The position numbers were made by a program, and so were the translations under genes. Of a stretch of DNA of 64,000 nucleotides, positions 46,094 to 54,155 are shown piece after piece. The notes beneath the pieces were generated by a model. It ran no database searches and was not told the origin of the DNA. It saw nothing but the letters and a program-made list of their open reading frames with translations. Source of the stretch: Corynebacterium gottingense (GTDB taxonomy: Bacteria > Actinomycetota > Actinomycetes > Mycobacteriales > Mycobacteriaceae); the NCBI RefSeq assembly GCF_003693265.1, contig NZ_RDRE01000009.1, forward strand, positions 1 through 64,000, written 5' to 3'. Position 1 is the stretch's first letter. Every line of letters starts with the position of its first letter.

Positions 46094-46876
46094 CTAGTCA
46101 GTGTGCAGGCCGCACTCGGTCTTCTGCGCAAACGCCCAGCGTCCCGAGCGGGGGTCCTCGCCCTCGGCCACCGGGAGCGTACAGGTCTCGCAGCCGATCG
46201 AGGGGTAGCCCTGGGTGGTCAGCGGGTGGATAATCAGGTCATTGTCCGCGATGTAGGCGTCGGTGTCCTCCAGCGTCCAGGTCACCAGCGGCGAAATCTT
46301 CAGCCGGCCCGTCTTGTCCAGGCTCAGCGCGGGTGCCTCGGCGCGGGTCGGGCCGTCGTCGCGGCGCACGCCGGTGATCCAGCCGACGTAGGGGCTCATG
46401 TGCACCGCCAGCGGCTCCACCTTGCGCATCCGGCAGCAGGCGGTGGGGTTCCGGCGGTACAGGTTCGGCCCGTACACTTCGTCCTGCTCGGCGCGGCTGA
46501 GCTGCGCGGTCGCGCGGACCAGGCGGTTGTCCGGGTAGCGCTGCTCCACCTTGTCCGCCACCTCGAGTGTCTCCGCGAAGTGGTACTCGGTGTCCAGGAA
46601 GAGGAAGTCGGCGCCCGGCAGGAACTGCTTGGACAGCTCCGCCAGGACCGTGTTCTCCATGGACAGCGTGACCACGAGCGGGCCTGGTGCGTGTTCGTGG
46701 GCCCAGGTGAGGATGTCGGCCGCGGTGGCGTCGTAAAGCGATGCGGCGTACTTGTCCACGAGCTCGGCGTTGCGCGCGGCGGTAGCCTCGTCGAGCGGTG
46801 CGGTCGTGGTCGGGCCGTCGGGGCTGACCTCGGGGTTTTTGTACTGCGAGCTGTCGCCCTGCAAAAGGTTGATCAT
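46094..46876 (-). CDS. cysH: Adenylylsulfate (APS) reductase
   Basis: 260 residues reducing APS to sulfite. Two cysteine pairs, ACCRMRKVEPL and GCETCTLPV, form the 4Fe-4S site that marks APS-type rather than PAPS-type reductases. DTEYHFAETLEVAD, WITGVRRDDGPTRAEAP and the C-terminal KTECGLHTD with the catalytic Cys are present. It overlaps cysX by 4 bp (ATGA). Confidence 0.97.
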   Translation of the reverse strand: MINLLQGDSSQYKNPEVSPDGPTTTAPLDEATAARNAELVDKYAASLYDATAADILTWAHEHAPGPLVVTLSMENTVLAELSKQFLPGADFLFLDTEYHFAETLEVADKVEQRYPDNRLVRATAQLSRAEQDEVYGPNLYRRNPTACCRMRKVEPLAVHMSPYVGWITGVRRDDGPTRAEAPALSLDKTGRLKISPLVTWTLEDTDAYIADNDLIIHPLTTQGYPSIGCETCTLPVAEGEDPRSGRWAFAQKTECGLHTD

Positions 46877-47139
46877 TTCGTGCCTCCAGTGTTGCGCGCC
46901 ACCGCGGTGTGCCCGTGGCGAGCGAGTGAATCTTGCAGTGCCTGCGGGGTGGACGGCGCGGGCGCGGGGGCGTGGTCCGGGTCATCCTGCCCGTAGAACT
47001 TCACCTCGAAGATACGCAGGCAGGCATCGCACTTCCATGCGAACTCGGTCTCCTCATCCGGCCACAGCCCCTCGCCCGAGCAATATGGGCAGAAGGTCGG
47101 GTGGTTGCGGTTCGGGTTCGGCTGGCGACGAAAGCTCAT
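46873..47139 (-). CDS. cysX: CysX, small two-CxxC protein (ferredoxin-like electron carrier)
   Basis: 88 residues with CPYCSGEG and CDACLRIFEV; the four cysteines could bind iron-sulfur or zinc. The C-terminal 35 residues are a Pro/Ala-rich tail. In C. glutamicum the gene between cysI and cysH is proposed to serve electron transfer to sulfite reductase. It overlaps both neighbours by 4 bp (ATGA), so translation is coupled. Confidence 0.88.
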   Translation of the reverse strand: MSFRRQPNPNRNHPTFCPYCSGEGLWPDEETEFAWKCDACLRIFEVKFYGQDDPDHAPAPAPSTPQALQDSLARHGHTAVARNTGGTK

Positions 47140-48809
47140 CGCAGCTGCTCCTCGTCGGCCCGCAGCAGGTACTCGCGGAAGAGTTCACCCTCTTCGCGGT
47201 TGTCCACGTAGTTCTGCACGACGCGGGTGACGTACTCGGTGAGCTCGGTCGACGCCACCTTGTGGCCGCGCAGCTTGCGGCCAAAGTTCGCGCCCTCGCC
47301 GACGGTGCCGCCCAGGTGCACCTGGAAGCCCTCGACGCGCTCGCCGTCCGCGTTGGTCACCGTCTGGCCCTTCAGGCCGATGTCGGAGACGTGGTGGCGA
47401 GCGCAGGCGTTGGGGCAGCCGTTGAGCGAGATGGTGATCGGGCTGTCCAGGTCGCCGAAGCGCTCCTCCAGCTCGTCTGCAAGCTCGATGGCGCGAGACT
47501 TGGTGGTCACGTGCGCGAGCTTGCAGTACTCGAGCCCGGTGCAGGAGAGCAGGCCGCGGCGGAACTCGCTGGGCTTGGAGTACAGGCCCAGGTTCTCCAG
47601 GTCCGCCTGCAGCGTCTCGACGCGCGCCGGGTCGATGTTGAGCACGAGCAGCTCCTTGAACGGGGTGAAGCGCATGGAGGTGGAGCCGTAGCGCTCGACC
47701 AGCTCGGAGACCTCGATGAGCTGCTCGCCGGACATGTGCCCCAGGGTGGGCTTGACGCCGAGGTAGACGTTGCCGTCGCGCTGCTCGTGCACGCCGATGT
47801 GGTCGCGGTCGATGAGGTTGGTGGGCGCCTTCGGGCCGTCGGGCAGCGCGTAGCCGAGGTACTCGTTCTCCAGGACCTCGCGGAACTTGGACACGCCCCA
47901 CTTGGCCACTAGGAACTTCAGGCGGGCGCGGTTGCGGAGGCGTCGGTAGCCGTAATCGCGGAAGATGCGCACCACGCCGGCCCACACCTCGGGGACCTGC
48001 TCGAGGGTGACAAAGGCGCCGAGTGATTGCGCGAGCATCGGGTTGGTGGACAGGCCGCCGCCGACGTAGCACTCGAAGCCGGGGCCGAGCTCCGGGTGCT
48101 CGACGCCGATGAAGGCGAGGTCGTTGATCTCGTGGACGACGTCCTGGCGCGCGTTGCCGGAGATGGCGGTCTTGAACTTGCGCGGGAGGTTCTGGAACTC
48201 CTCGTTGGTGACGATGTCCTGGATCTCGCGGATCGCCGGGGTGGCGTCAATGATCTCGTCCTTGGCAATGCCCGCAACCGGCGAGCCCAGGACCACGCGC
48301 GGCACGTCGCCGCAGGCGTCCCACGTGTTCAGTCCAACGGACTCGAGCTTCTCCCAGATGGTGGGCACGTCCTCGATGCGCACCCAGTGCAGCTGGATGT
48401 TCTGCCGGTCGGTGAGGTCCACGGTGGAGCGCGCGTAGTCGCGCGAGATCTCGCCGACCACGCGGGCTTGCTCGGTGGAGCAGATGCCGCCGTCGAAGCG
48501 GATGCGCATCATGAAGTATTTGTCTTCCAGCACCGAGTTGTCCTCGCCGGTGTGCTCGCCGCCGAGGTTCTGCTTGCGCTGCGTGTACAGGCCGAGCCAC
48601 TTGAAGCGCGGGTACAGGTCCTCGCGGTCGATCGAGTCAAACCCGCCCTTGGCGTAGGTGTCAATGACGCGCTGCTTGACCTCCAGGACGGGTTCGCGCT
48701 GCTTGAGCTCCTCGTCGTGGTTGAGGGGCTCGGTGCCGTCGATAAGCCACTGCCCCTCTGGCTTCTTCGCGCGCTCCTTCACGGCGCGGGTCGCCGTCGA
48801 TGCTGGCAT
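47136..48809 (-). CDS. cysI: Ferredoxin-dependent assimilatory sulfite reductase
   Basis: 557 residues, a sirohaem/4Fe-4S enzyme reducing sulfite to sulfide. Two nitrite/sulfite reductase ferredoxin-like half domains are evident. The cluster cysteines are in LLSCTGLEYCKLAHVTTKSR and SLNGCPNACARHHVSDIGL. The N-terminal FKWLGLYTQRKQNLGGEHTGEDN is typical of actinobacterial SirA. ATG 48809 is preceded by AAGGAGG; the open frame continues upstream without coding character. It is the first gene of cysIXHDNYZ with an McbR box near the RBS. Confidence 0.96.
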   Translation of the reverse strand: MPASTATRAVKERAKKPEGQWLIDGTEPLNHDEELKQREPVLEVKQRVIDTYAKGGFDSIDREDLYPRFKWLGLYTQRKQNLGGEHTGEDNSVLEDKYFMMRIRFDGGICSTEQARVVGEISRDYARSTVDLTDRQNIQLHWVRIEDVPTIWEKLESVGLNTWDACGDVPRVVLGSPVAGIAKDEIIDATPAIREIQDIVTNEEFQNLPRKFKTAISGNARQDVVHEINDLAFIGVEHPELGPGFECYVGGGLSTNPMLAQSLGAFVTLEQVPEVWAGVVRIFRDYGYRRLRNRARLKFLVAKWGVSKFREVLENEYLGYALPDGPKAPTNLIDRDHIGVHEQRDGNVYLGVKPTLGHMSGEQLIEVSELVERYGSTSMRFTPFKELLVLNIDPARVETLQADLENLGLYSKPSEFRRGLLSCTGLEYCKLAHVTTKSRAIELADELEERFGDLDSPITISLNGCPNACARHHVSDIGLKGQTVTNADGERVEGFQVHLGGTVGEGANFGRKLRGHKVASTELTEYVTRVVQNYVDNREEGELFREYLLRADEEQLR

Positions 48810-48827
48810 GCCTTCCTCCTTACTACA

Positions 48828-48843
48828 CAGACCGAACGGTCTA
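48828..48843. promoter_or_regulatory. McbR box upstream of cysI
   Basis: CAGAC-CGAACG-GTCTA, one mismatch from TAGAC-N6-GTCTA, and a perfect dyad in its centre. It lies only 18 bp before the cysI start codon. A half site with GTCTA occurs near 48882-48897. Confidence 0.7.
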
Positions 48844-49023
48844 TGGTGTGCGGCACTAAATTTCCGTGCGGTCGAGTTTGCCGTACTGAGCGGTCTACGG
48901 CAAGTACTATTTCCTTTCCCCAGCTCATACAGAGGTTTTTGCCTGAATGTTTTCCAAATCGCACCGAGCGGTTCGCTTATCGACGCCACGTCGACCCCGC
49001 ACCCCTTGACACCAACCCATTTT

Positions 49024-49039
49024 TAGACCAAGCTGTCTG
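49024..49039. promoter_or_regulatory. McbR box and promoter of fpr2
   Basis: TAGAC-CAAGCT-GTCTG, one mismatch from the McbR consensus, just upstream of a TATATT -10 hexamer (49045-49050). The fpr2 start codon is 42 bp further. McbR controls sulfur assimilation and methionine genes in corynebacteria. Confidence 0.72.
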
Positions 49040-49092
49040 TACGCTATATTGGTCCAGTATTAACGGTTCCCTACCTTGAAAGGACACCCTCA

Positions 49093-50469
49093 ATGAGTTT
49101 GCGCGTCGCCGTCGTCGGCGCCGGCCCCGCCGGCATTTACGCCTCCGACCTCCTCCTCCGCAACGATGAGCACGACATCCACGTCGACCTCTTCGAGCAG
49201 ATGCCCGCCCCCTTCGGGCTGATCCGTTACGGCGTCGCGCCCGACCACCCGCGTATCAAGGGCATTGTGAAGTCCCTGCACAAGGTGCTGGACAAGCCGC
49301 ACCTGCGCCTGCTGGGTAACATCACCATCGGCCGCGACATCACCATTGATGAGCTGCGCGACTACTACGACGCCGTCGTGATCTCCACCGGCGCCGTGCG
49401 CGACCGCGAGCTGCGCATCCCGGGCGGCGAGAAGTCCATCGGCGCCGGCGAGTTCGTCGGCTTCTACGACGGCAACCCCCGCTTCGAGCGCGGCTGGAAC
49501 CTGGACGCCCGCGAGGTCGCCGTCATCGGCGTGGGCAACGTCGCACTCGACATCTCCCGCATCCTGGCCAAGACCGGCGACGAGCTCCTGGTCACCGAGA
49601 TCCCGGACAACGTGTACGAGTCCCTGAAGAACAACAAGGCGGAGACGGTCCACATGTTCGGCCGCCGCGGCCCCGCGCAGGCCAAGTTCACCCCGAAGGA
49701 GCTGCGCGAGATGGACCTCTCCGACACCATCCAGGTGCTCGTCGACCCGGAGGACATTGATTACGACGCCACCAGCGAAGAAGTCCGCCGCGCCGACAAG
49801 TCCGTCGACCTGAACTGCCAGGTCCTGGAGCAGTACGCCATGCGCGAGCCGGACGACGCGCCGCACAAGATCTACATCCACTTCTTCGAGGAGCCGGTCG
49901 AGGTGCTTACCGACGACTCCGGCGCCATCACCGGCCTCCGCACCGAGCGCCAGGAGCTGGACGGCAATGGCGGCATCACGGGCACCGGCAAGTTCACCGA
50001 CTGGCCGGTCCAGCAGGTCTACCACGCGGTGGGCTACCGCTCCGAGCCCGTCGACGGCGTGCCCTTCGACGTGGAGCGCAACGTCATCCCGAACGACGGC
50101 GGCCACGTTCTGGAGACCATCGAGGACGGCGCCGGCTTTGAGGACAAGCTCTACGTCACCGGCTGGATCAAGCGCGGCCCGATCGGCCTGATCGGCAACA
50201 CCAAGTCCGACGCGAAGGAAACCACCGACATGCTCATCGCCGACGCGGACGCCGGCAAGCTGGCCACCCCGTCGCACACCGGCCCGGACGAGATCCTCGA
50301 GCTGCTCGACGAGCGCAACATCCCCTACACCACCTGGGACGGCTGGTACCGACTGGACGAGGCCGAGCGCAAGCTGGGCGAGCAGTCTGCCCTGCCGCGC
50401 GAGCGCAAGAAGATCGTCGAGTGGGAGGAAATGGTCGAGCACGCCCGCAACGTGCCGCAGGTGCCCTAG
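49093..50469 (+). CDS. fpr2: Ferredoxin/flavodoxin-NADP+ reductase, adrenodoxin-reductase type
   Basis: 458 residues. FAD motif VAVVGAGPAGIYASDLLL at the N-terminus, NADP motif VAVIGVGNVALDISRIL at about residue 142, and the YGVAPDHPRIKGI, FGRRGPAQAKFTPKELREM and GWIKRGPIGLIGNTKSDA segments all mark the FprA family. It should pass NADPH electrons to a ferredoxin for CysI, matching its divergent position and shared McbR control. Codon bias is strong. Confidence 0.95.
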   Translation: MSLRVAVVGAGPAGIYASDLLLRNDEHDIHVDLFEQMPAPFGLIRYGVAPDHPRIKGIVKSLHKVLDKPHLRLLGNITIGRDITIDELRDYYDAVVISTGAVRDRELRIPGGEKSIGAGEFVGFYDGNPRFERGWNLDAREVAVIGVGNVALDISRILAKTGDELLVTEIPDNVYESLKNNKAETVHMFGRRGPAQAKFTPKELREMDLSDTIQVLVDPEDIDYDATSEEVRRADKSVDLNCQVLEQYAMREPDDAPHKIYIHFFEEPVEVLTDDSGAITGLRTERQELDGNGGITGTGKFTDWPVQQVYHAVGYRSEPVDGVPFDVERNVIPNDGGHVLETIEDGAGFEDKLYVTGWIKRGPIGLIGNTKSDAKETTDMLIADADAGKLATPSHTGPDEILELLDERNIPYTTWDGWYRLDEAERKLGEQSALPRERKKIVEWEEMVEHARNVPQVP

Positions 50470-50481
50470 GTATCTCTGGGA

Positions 50482-50501
50482 GGGCCGGCGAGTGCCGGCC
50501 C
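50482..50501 (+). terminator. Terminator hairpin of fpr2
   Basis: GGGCCGGC-GAGT-GCCGGCCC, 8-bp perfect stem with a 4-nt loop, 12 bp after the fpr2 stop. A T-run is lacking (CCTTGAGG follows). Confidence 0.65.
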
Positions 50502-50587
50502 CTTGAGGTACAAGGCCCCGCCTGATCCGGTGCTAGCATTGCACCGTTTCTATTCGCCGTTGTCGTTTCCGCGCGCAAGGGGCCCAA

Positions 50588-50719
50588 ATGCTTCTCATCC
50601 GTCTGCTCGGCAGGTATTCCAAGCAGTACTGGCCGGCCGCGCCCTTCTCAGGATCGGTTTCGGATCTCAAACCCGAGGTCAGCTGCGAATACCCAACCTG
50701 GGGGATCTGCACAAAGTAG
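50588..50719 (+). pseudogene. Orphan 5' end of an ABC exporter gene, cut off by the island
   Basis: ATG 50588 has a good RBS (AAGGGG, 5 nt spacing). The first 18 codons read MLLIRLLGRYSKQYWPAA. They align without gaps with the start of the exporter at 55907 (MDLFRRLARYRREIFAVL), sharing Met1, Leu3, Arg5, Leu7, Arg9 and Tyr10, plus several conservative pairs. After that the frame loses membrane-segment character and stops at 50717-50719. A dyad CGGTGC-N7-GCACCG (50528-50546) with a TAGCAT hexamer sits where its promoter would be. Most likely it is the displaced original 5' end of the exporter gene. Confidence 0.6.
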
Positions 50720-50759
50720 CAGAAGTCCAGAGGCCGAGGAATGTGGATAGGGCCGCACT

Positions 50760-51410
50760 TCAGATAAGCTCAGCTTCCCTCACCAAGAGTGCCAGTTGAA
50801 CGCGGTTATTGATTCCGAGTTCATCAAAAATCTTCGTCAAGTGGGTTTTGACCGTAGCGGTTGATAACAACATCGCTCTCGCTATCTCCTGATTAGTTAA
50901 GCTCTGTGCAACTAAGATCGCTATTTCCGTTTCCCTTTCGCTAAGGCCCGCTAGGGCCTGTTGAGCTTGAACCCGCCGATTAACCTGGCCGTCCCGGGTG
51001 TACGCGTCAAGCAGGATGCGAGTATGACGAGGGGAAAGAGTGACCTTGCCAGCGGAGGTGTCCCTAATTGCTTGGATTACGGATTCAGGAGGCGCGTCTT
51101 TCAATAGGAACCCGATAGCACCGGCCTCAAGGACCTCCATGACGGTCGATTCGTTATCGAATGCAGTCATCATCAATATTGCTTGGCTATGCCCAGTCTT
51201 GAGAATCGATTCGGCAACTTGAAGGCCTGCAACGTTTGGCATCCGGACGTCCAGAACAACCACGTCGGGACGCAGACTCGGAAGCTGATCAATAGCCTCA
51301 GCACCGCTTCCTGCTTCGCCGACAACTTCGATATCGTCGGTCGCTTGGAGTATGAACTTCAAGCCCCGGCGAACCATCGGATCATCATCCACTAGGTACA
51401 CACGTATCAT
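50760..51410 (-). CDS. NarL/LuxR-family response regulator of the island
   Basis: 216 residues. The receiver domain has the acidic pocket YLVDDDPMV and phospho-acceptor Asp54 in VVVLDVRMPN, with the conserved Thr/Ser-Lys positions (MMTAFD, LLKDAPPE). The C-terminal LuxR HTH (LSERETEIAILVAQSLTNQEIARAMLLSTATVKTHL) follows. It is encoded 12 bp after the kinase gene. It likely controls the divergent small-protein/ABC operon at 52832. GC and codon use are lower/flatter than in the flanking core genes. Confidence 0.93.
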   Translation of the reverse strand: MIRVYLVDDDPMVRRGLKFILQATDDIEVVGEAGSGAEAIDQLPSLRPDVVVLDVRMPNVAGLQVAESILKTGHSQAILMMTAFDNESTVMEVLEAGAIGFLLKDAPPESVIQAIRDTSAGKVTLSPRHTRILLDAYTRDGQVNRRVQAQQALAGLSERETEIAILVAQSLTNQEIARAMLLSTATVKTHLTKIFDELGINNRVQLALLVREAELI

Positions 51411-51422
51411 CCGATGGTTTCC

Positions 51423-52571
51423 CTACGCGATCACCGATTTGGGCCAAGGGACTATAACGTGTAGTTCAAAGCGACCGGACCGTTCTCCAAACCGCACAAC
51501 GCCACCGAACTTGCTTACTCGCCGTTCTACCCGTTTCAAACCCGTCCCACGGCGCTTCTTAACTAGATCTCCCGATTCAACCTCACGCACGGAGTTCTGG
51601 ATATAGATTTGTAATTCGCCTCCTTCACTGCCACTCAGTTCAACAGAAATCGGGCTTTGTGGAGCATGAACACTAGCATTGGCTAGAGCCTCTCGAACTA
51701 CTTGCGAGACGAGCTGGCGCATTTCCCGTGGCATTTCATCCACCTGGCGAAGCGATCTAGTGTTCAGCGTAATGTCGGCCCCGCTTCTCCGATTTTCAGC
51801 CACGATCGCAGCTAAATCTTCGGGGGCCTGGAAAGCCGACGCATCGTCCAAGCGGTCAATAAGAACTCTGAGGTCCGCTAACGTCTCTACCGCGGTCTCT
51901 CGTATCAATTGAGCGTTCTCCTTGATCACGTCGGGGCCAGCTTCGGAGTTGACCTCGAGGCCACCCGCTTGCAGTGACAACAACGCTAGCTTATGGCCAA
52001 CATGATCGTGCGCTTCATTGGCGATCCGGGCTCGCTCCCTGAGGACGGCCTCTGTAGCCACCCTTTGCCGCTCTAGCTCTTTATGCTGCGCAATCACCCG
52101 GTACGACTCAACCAGATTTCTATTGTAGGAAATAACCAGCCCAGCCAGGAACGGCACAATGACGAGAACCGTGCCTTCAACCAGCCAGGCAATAGTTGGA
52201 TCATTGGTTTCCTTCTCACCCGCCTGAACAGTGACGATCGTTTCCTTCTCCGACCACCCGACTCGGCAGAGGACGAAGGCAGCGACCACAGCCGCGAAAC
52301 TGCCCCATCCTCGCTTACGCAGTGCCAAGTTGAACACGGTCGGAAGAAAGAAGACGTTAGTTGCAAAAAGAGCACAAACTGCTGGCGGAAAAAGAACCAG
52401 AAAGGGATGTCGTTTGCGTTGAAATTGCAGCGCGATCATCAATGCGATTAGCGCTATTAACGCCACCCGACTTTGCTCGCTAGCTCCGCTCAGTGAGACG
52501 AAACCGATCAAGCAGATTGACGCAAGGTAGATGAGGTCGCTCCACGTCTGACCCCCAAAAGGGACCGTCAC
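51423..52571 (-). CDS. HisKA_3-type sensor histidine kinase of the island
   Basis: 382 residues. Four to five N-terminal membrane segments (to about residue 150) include a short loop rich in Glu/Thr (SEKETIVTVQAGEKETND). The dimerisation/phosphotransfer helix has RIANEAHDHVGHKLALLSLQAGG with His188. The ATPase part (VVREALANASVHAPQ, a divergent N-box; RRGTGLKRVERRV, G-box) is typical of NarL-partner kinases. The small extracytoplasmic area fits sensing of a membrane-active peptide, as in bacteriocin or lantibiotic systems; that is inference. It starts close to the divergent promoter region. Confidence 0.92.
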   Translation of the reverse strand: MTVPFGGQTWSDLIYLASICLIGFVSLSGASEQSRVALIALIALMIALQFQRKRHPFLVLFPPAVCALFATNVFFLPTVFNLALRKRGWGSFAAVVAAFVLCRVGWSEKETIVTVQAGEKETNDPTIAWLVEGTVLVIVPFLAGLVISYNRNLVESYRVIAQHKELERQRVATEAVLRERARIANEAHDHVGHKLALLSLQAGGLEVNSEAGPDVIKENAQLIRETAVETLADLRVLIDRLDDASAFQAPEDLAAIVAENRRSGADITLNTRSLRQVDEMPREMRQLVSQVVREALANASVHAPQSPISVELSGSEGGELQIYIQNSVREVESGDLVKKRRGTGLKRVERRVSKFGGVVRFGERSGRFELHVIVPWPKSVIA

Positions 52572-52831
52572 CCGAATCTGAGACTACGCGCTCCAAAGTG
52601 ACGCCCCCTTTTAGTCGCAAAGATCCTTGACCAGCAAGAAACAGGCGGAACATTGCGCAATTCTAGCTCGTCAACACACACTCGGGCAACTGAGGATTCA
52701 TAGCTACTTGGCCAAATTTTTAAATGTCCAGTTGGCCGATACCCGGATCGGACCCGGTAATTTAAACTGAGGATGGCGGTCAAACGGTCGCCCTCCCCAC
52801 TGAAGTCATCGGAAATAGAAAGGAGTACACG
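52572..52831. promoter_or_regulatory. Divergent promoter region of the island
   Basis: 260 bp between the kinase gene (minus) and the first small protein (plus). It contains direct repeats of TTGGCC (about 52709 and 52732) around an AT-rich core (AAATTTTTAAATG), and ACCCGG twice (about 52741 and 52752). These are candidate response-regulator sites. The RBS AAGGAG is at 52820-52825. Confidence 0.5.
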
Positions 52832-53230
52832 TTGGACAAGGAAAACGTTGCCCCGTTCGAAATGGAGCGGATCGACTACCCGGTAATCGAGGAAGACGCT
52901 CCAATGCCCCCATTGAGCCAGGAGATGGTCCGACAGGAAGCAAAGCAGGGGCTTCTCGAGATCAGAGATTTTGTGACCGGGGACGAGTTTGTCGCGATGC
53001 TGCAAGAACTGTATGCGCTACCGGTTCAGGAACGCGACGAGTTCGTTCGAGGCACGATCCTCGACGAAGATGAGTTAGAAGATCGAGGTATCCATGTGCC
53101 TGAGGGCCTGAAGATCCAACGTTCGCGGTTTGGCGACGGCCGACCCACTCTGTTTTGCGTGGCGAAACTCTTGTCAGACGGGGTCAGGAAAGTGACCTAC
53201 ACGTTCGACAGCGACGCGGCACTAGCTTAA
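52832..53230 (+). CDS. Island small protein 1, paralogue of small protein 3 (possible precursor peptide)
   Basis: 132 residues from TTG 52832 (AAGGAG at 6 nt). It is acidic, without signal peptide or membrane segment. Residues about 48-100 form a block shared without gaps with the protein at 53739: a D.F start, a central LP, then L..RG..VP.GL and a terminal F (12 identities in 53 positions). The C-terminal about 32 residues (RPTLFCVAKLLSDGV and onward) are unrelated to those of the paralogue. A conserved leader-like part plus variable, cysteine-containing tail is the layout of RiPP/bacteriocin precursors. The RGIHVPEGLKI element recalls NHLP-type leaders. No family is recognised with confidence. 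Confidence 0.72.
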   Translation: MDKENVAPFEMERIDYPVIEEDAPMPPLSQEMVRQEAKQGLLEIRDFVTGDEFVAMLQELYALPVQERDEFVRGTILDEDELEDRGIHVPEGLKIQRSRFGDGRPTLFCVAKLLSDGVRKVTYTFDSDAALA

Positions 53231-53241
53231 GAGGTGCACCT

Positions 53242-53667
53242 GTGGAAGTGACTAAGAAATTCACGGATAGAGCCAGTTTTCACGGCGCAACTAAAACTGA
53301 GCTCGAGTCGAATGATGCTGGTCGACGACTGTTCGGGCTTGCGAATCAGGCGGCTCTTTTTCCGCACCAAGGCGAAATCTTTCTCAACGAGAAGAAATTG
53401 GTCCTTGGTGACTGGCTGACTCTGTGGCCCACTGATATCCAGGATGTTGACGTCGAGTTCACACCCGAGTATGGGCGCTTCACAGCGGGCGGTAGCCGAG
53501 GCGGATTTCCCTCTCTCGGATTCGTTAGGGATCTTGGTAAGCCCCTGAACCTCTATCTCACTAACGGAGACAGAATCTCACTTCTAGTGAACTTCAGACT
53601 CGTCAGTGGAACTAACGACAATAAGTCCTGGCTCGAGAAAATTCGCTCGTTCGCCAACATCGGATGA
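53242..53667 (+). CDS. Island small protein 2, PH-like beta-rich protein
   Basis: 141 residues from GTG 53242 (AAGAGGTG upstream), 11 bp after small protein 1. The strand pattern (GEIFLNEKKLVLGDWLTLW, DIQDVDVEFTPE, a glycine-rich RFTAGGSRGG loop, LNLYLTNGDRISLLVNF) ending in a helix (DNKSWLEKIRSFANIG) looks like a bacterial PH-like domain. No catalytic motif or membrane segment is seen. Encoded between the two paralogous small proteins, it could be an immunity or accessory protein; this is speculation. Its stop overlaps an upstream ATG of the next frame. Confidence 0.7.
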   Translation: MEVTKKFTDRASFHGATKTELESNDAGRRLFGLANQAALFPHQGEIFLNEKKLVLGDWLTLWPTDIQDVDVEFTPEYGRFTAGGSRGGFPSLGFVRDLGKPLNLYLTNGDRISLLVNFRLVSGTNDNKSWLEKIRSFANIG

Positions 53668-53712
53668 CTCCCTTTGTTCACCCCAAGCAAATCATTGCAA
53701 TACCAGAAAGGA

Positions 53713-53752
53713 TTCACCATGTCCGTAAATACTTCACCATGTCCGTAAATAC
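53713..53752 (+). repeat. 20-bp perfect tandem duplication over a start codon
   Basis: The unit TTCACCATGTCCGTAAATAC occurs at 53713-53732 and again at 53733-53752 with no spacer. Each copy contains ATG (53719 and 53739). The RBS GAAAGGA (about 53706-53712) is 6 nt before the first ATG. The first ATG opens a 9-codon frame ending at TAA 53746-53748; only the second ATG opens the small-protein-3 frame. Confidence 0.97.
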
Positions 53753-54128
53753 CACGTTCAACAAGATCGACAGCGAGATCGCCGAGGTAGAGCTTCGCAT
53801 CAACAAGGAAACGATCACGAAGCAAATCGATGACTTCATCGAAGTTATCGCTTCTGATGGGTTCATCGGCTACATCAACGATGTCGCTCAGCTCCCCACC
53901 CATGCGAAAAGGAAGGAGCTTACTGCAAAGACCGCCAATCTCGAGACTTTGCGAGAGCGCGGAGTGCCAGTTCCTGACGGACTGCGATTCACAACGCGCG
54001 AATTCGAGCTACCCGAAGATGGTCGTGAGGCTGAGGGTCCCCTGCTCAAGGTTCGACCGGAACTTGATCCGCGAATGGGAGGCTGCATCAGCATCGGTTT
54101 CTACGTCTGCGCCAGCTACGGCAACTAG
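53739..54128 (+). CDS. Island small protein 3, paralogue of small protein 1 with Cys/Gly-rich tail
   Basis: 129 residues. Residues about 37-89 are the conserved block shared with small protein 1, including LP, LRERGVPVPDGLRF. The C-terminus is distinctive: after DPRMGG comes a 15-residue tail CISIGFYVCASYGN-like, with two Cys seven residues apart, Ser, Gly and aromatics. The GG before the tail resembles a double-glycine cleavage site, so the tail may be a secreted core peptide (disulfide- or thioether-bridged). No modification enzyme is encoded in the island. The start codon is duplicated (see 53713). A terminator follows, typical for precursor genes upstream of transport genes. Confidence 0.72.
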   Translation: MSVNTTFNKIDSEIAEVELRINKETITKQIDDFIEVIASDGFIGYINDVAQLPTHAKRKELTAKTANLETLRERGVPVPDGLRFTTREFELPEDGREAEGPLLKVRPELDPRMGGCISIGFYVCASYGN

Positions 54129-54155
54129 CTAAAGTTGCGCCCTAACCACCTACGA

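Noticed and set aside
50503..50799. 98-codon + strand frame after fpr2
   Set aside because: It crosses the terminator side and the 3' end of the response regulator gene and has no start signal. The frame from 50588 explains the local coding-like sequence better.
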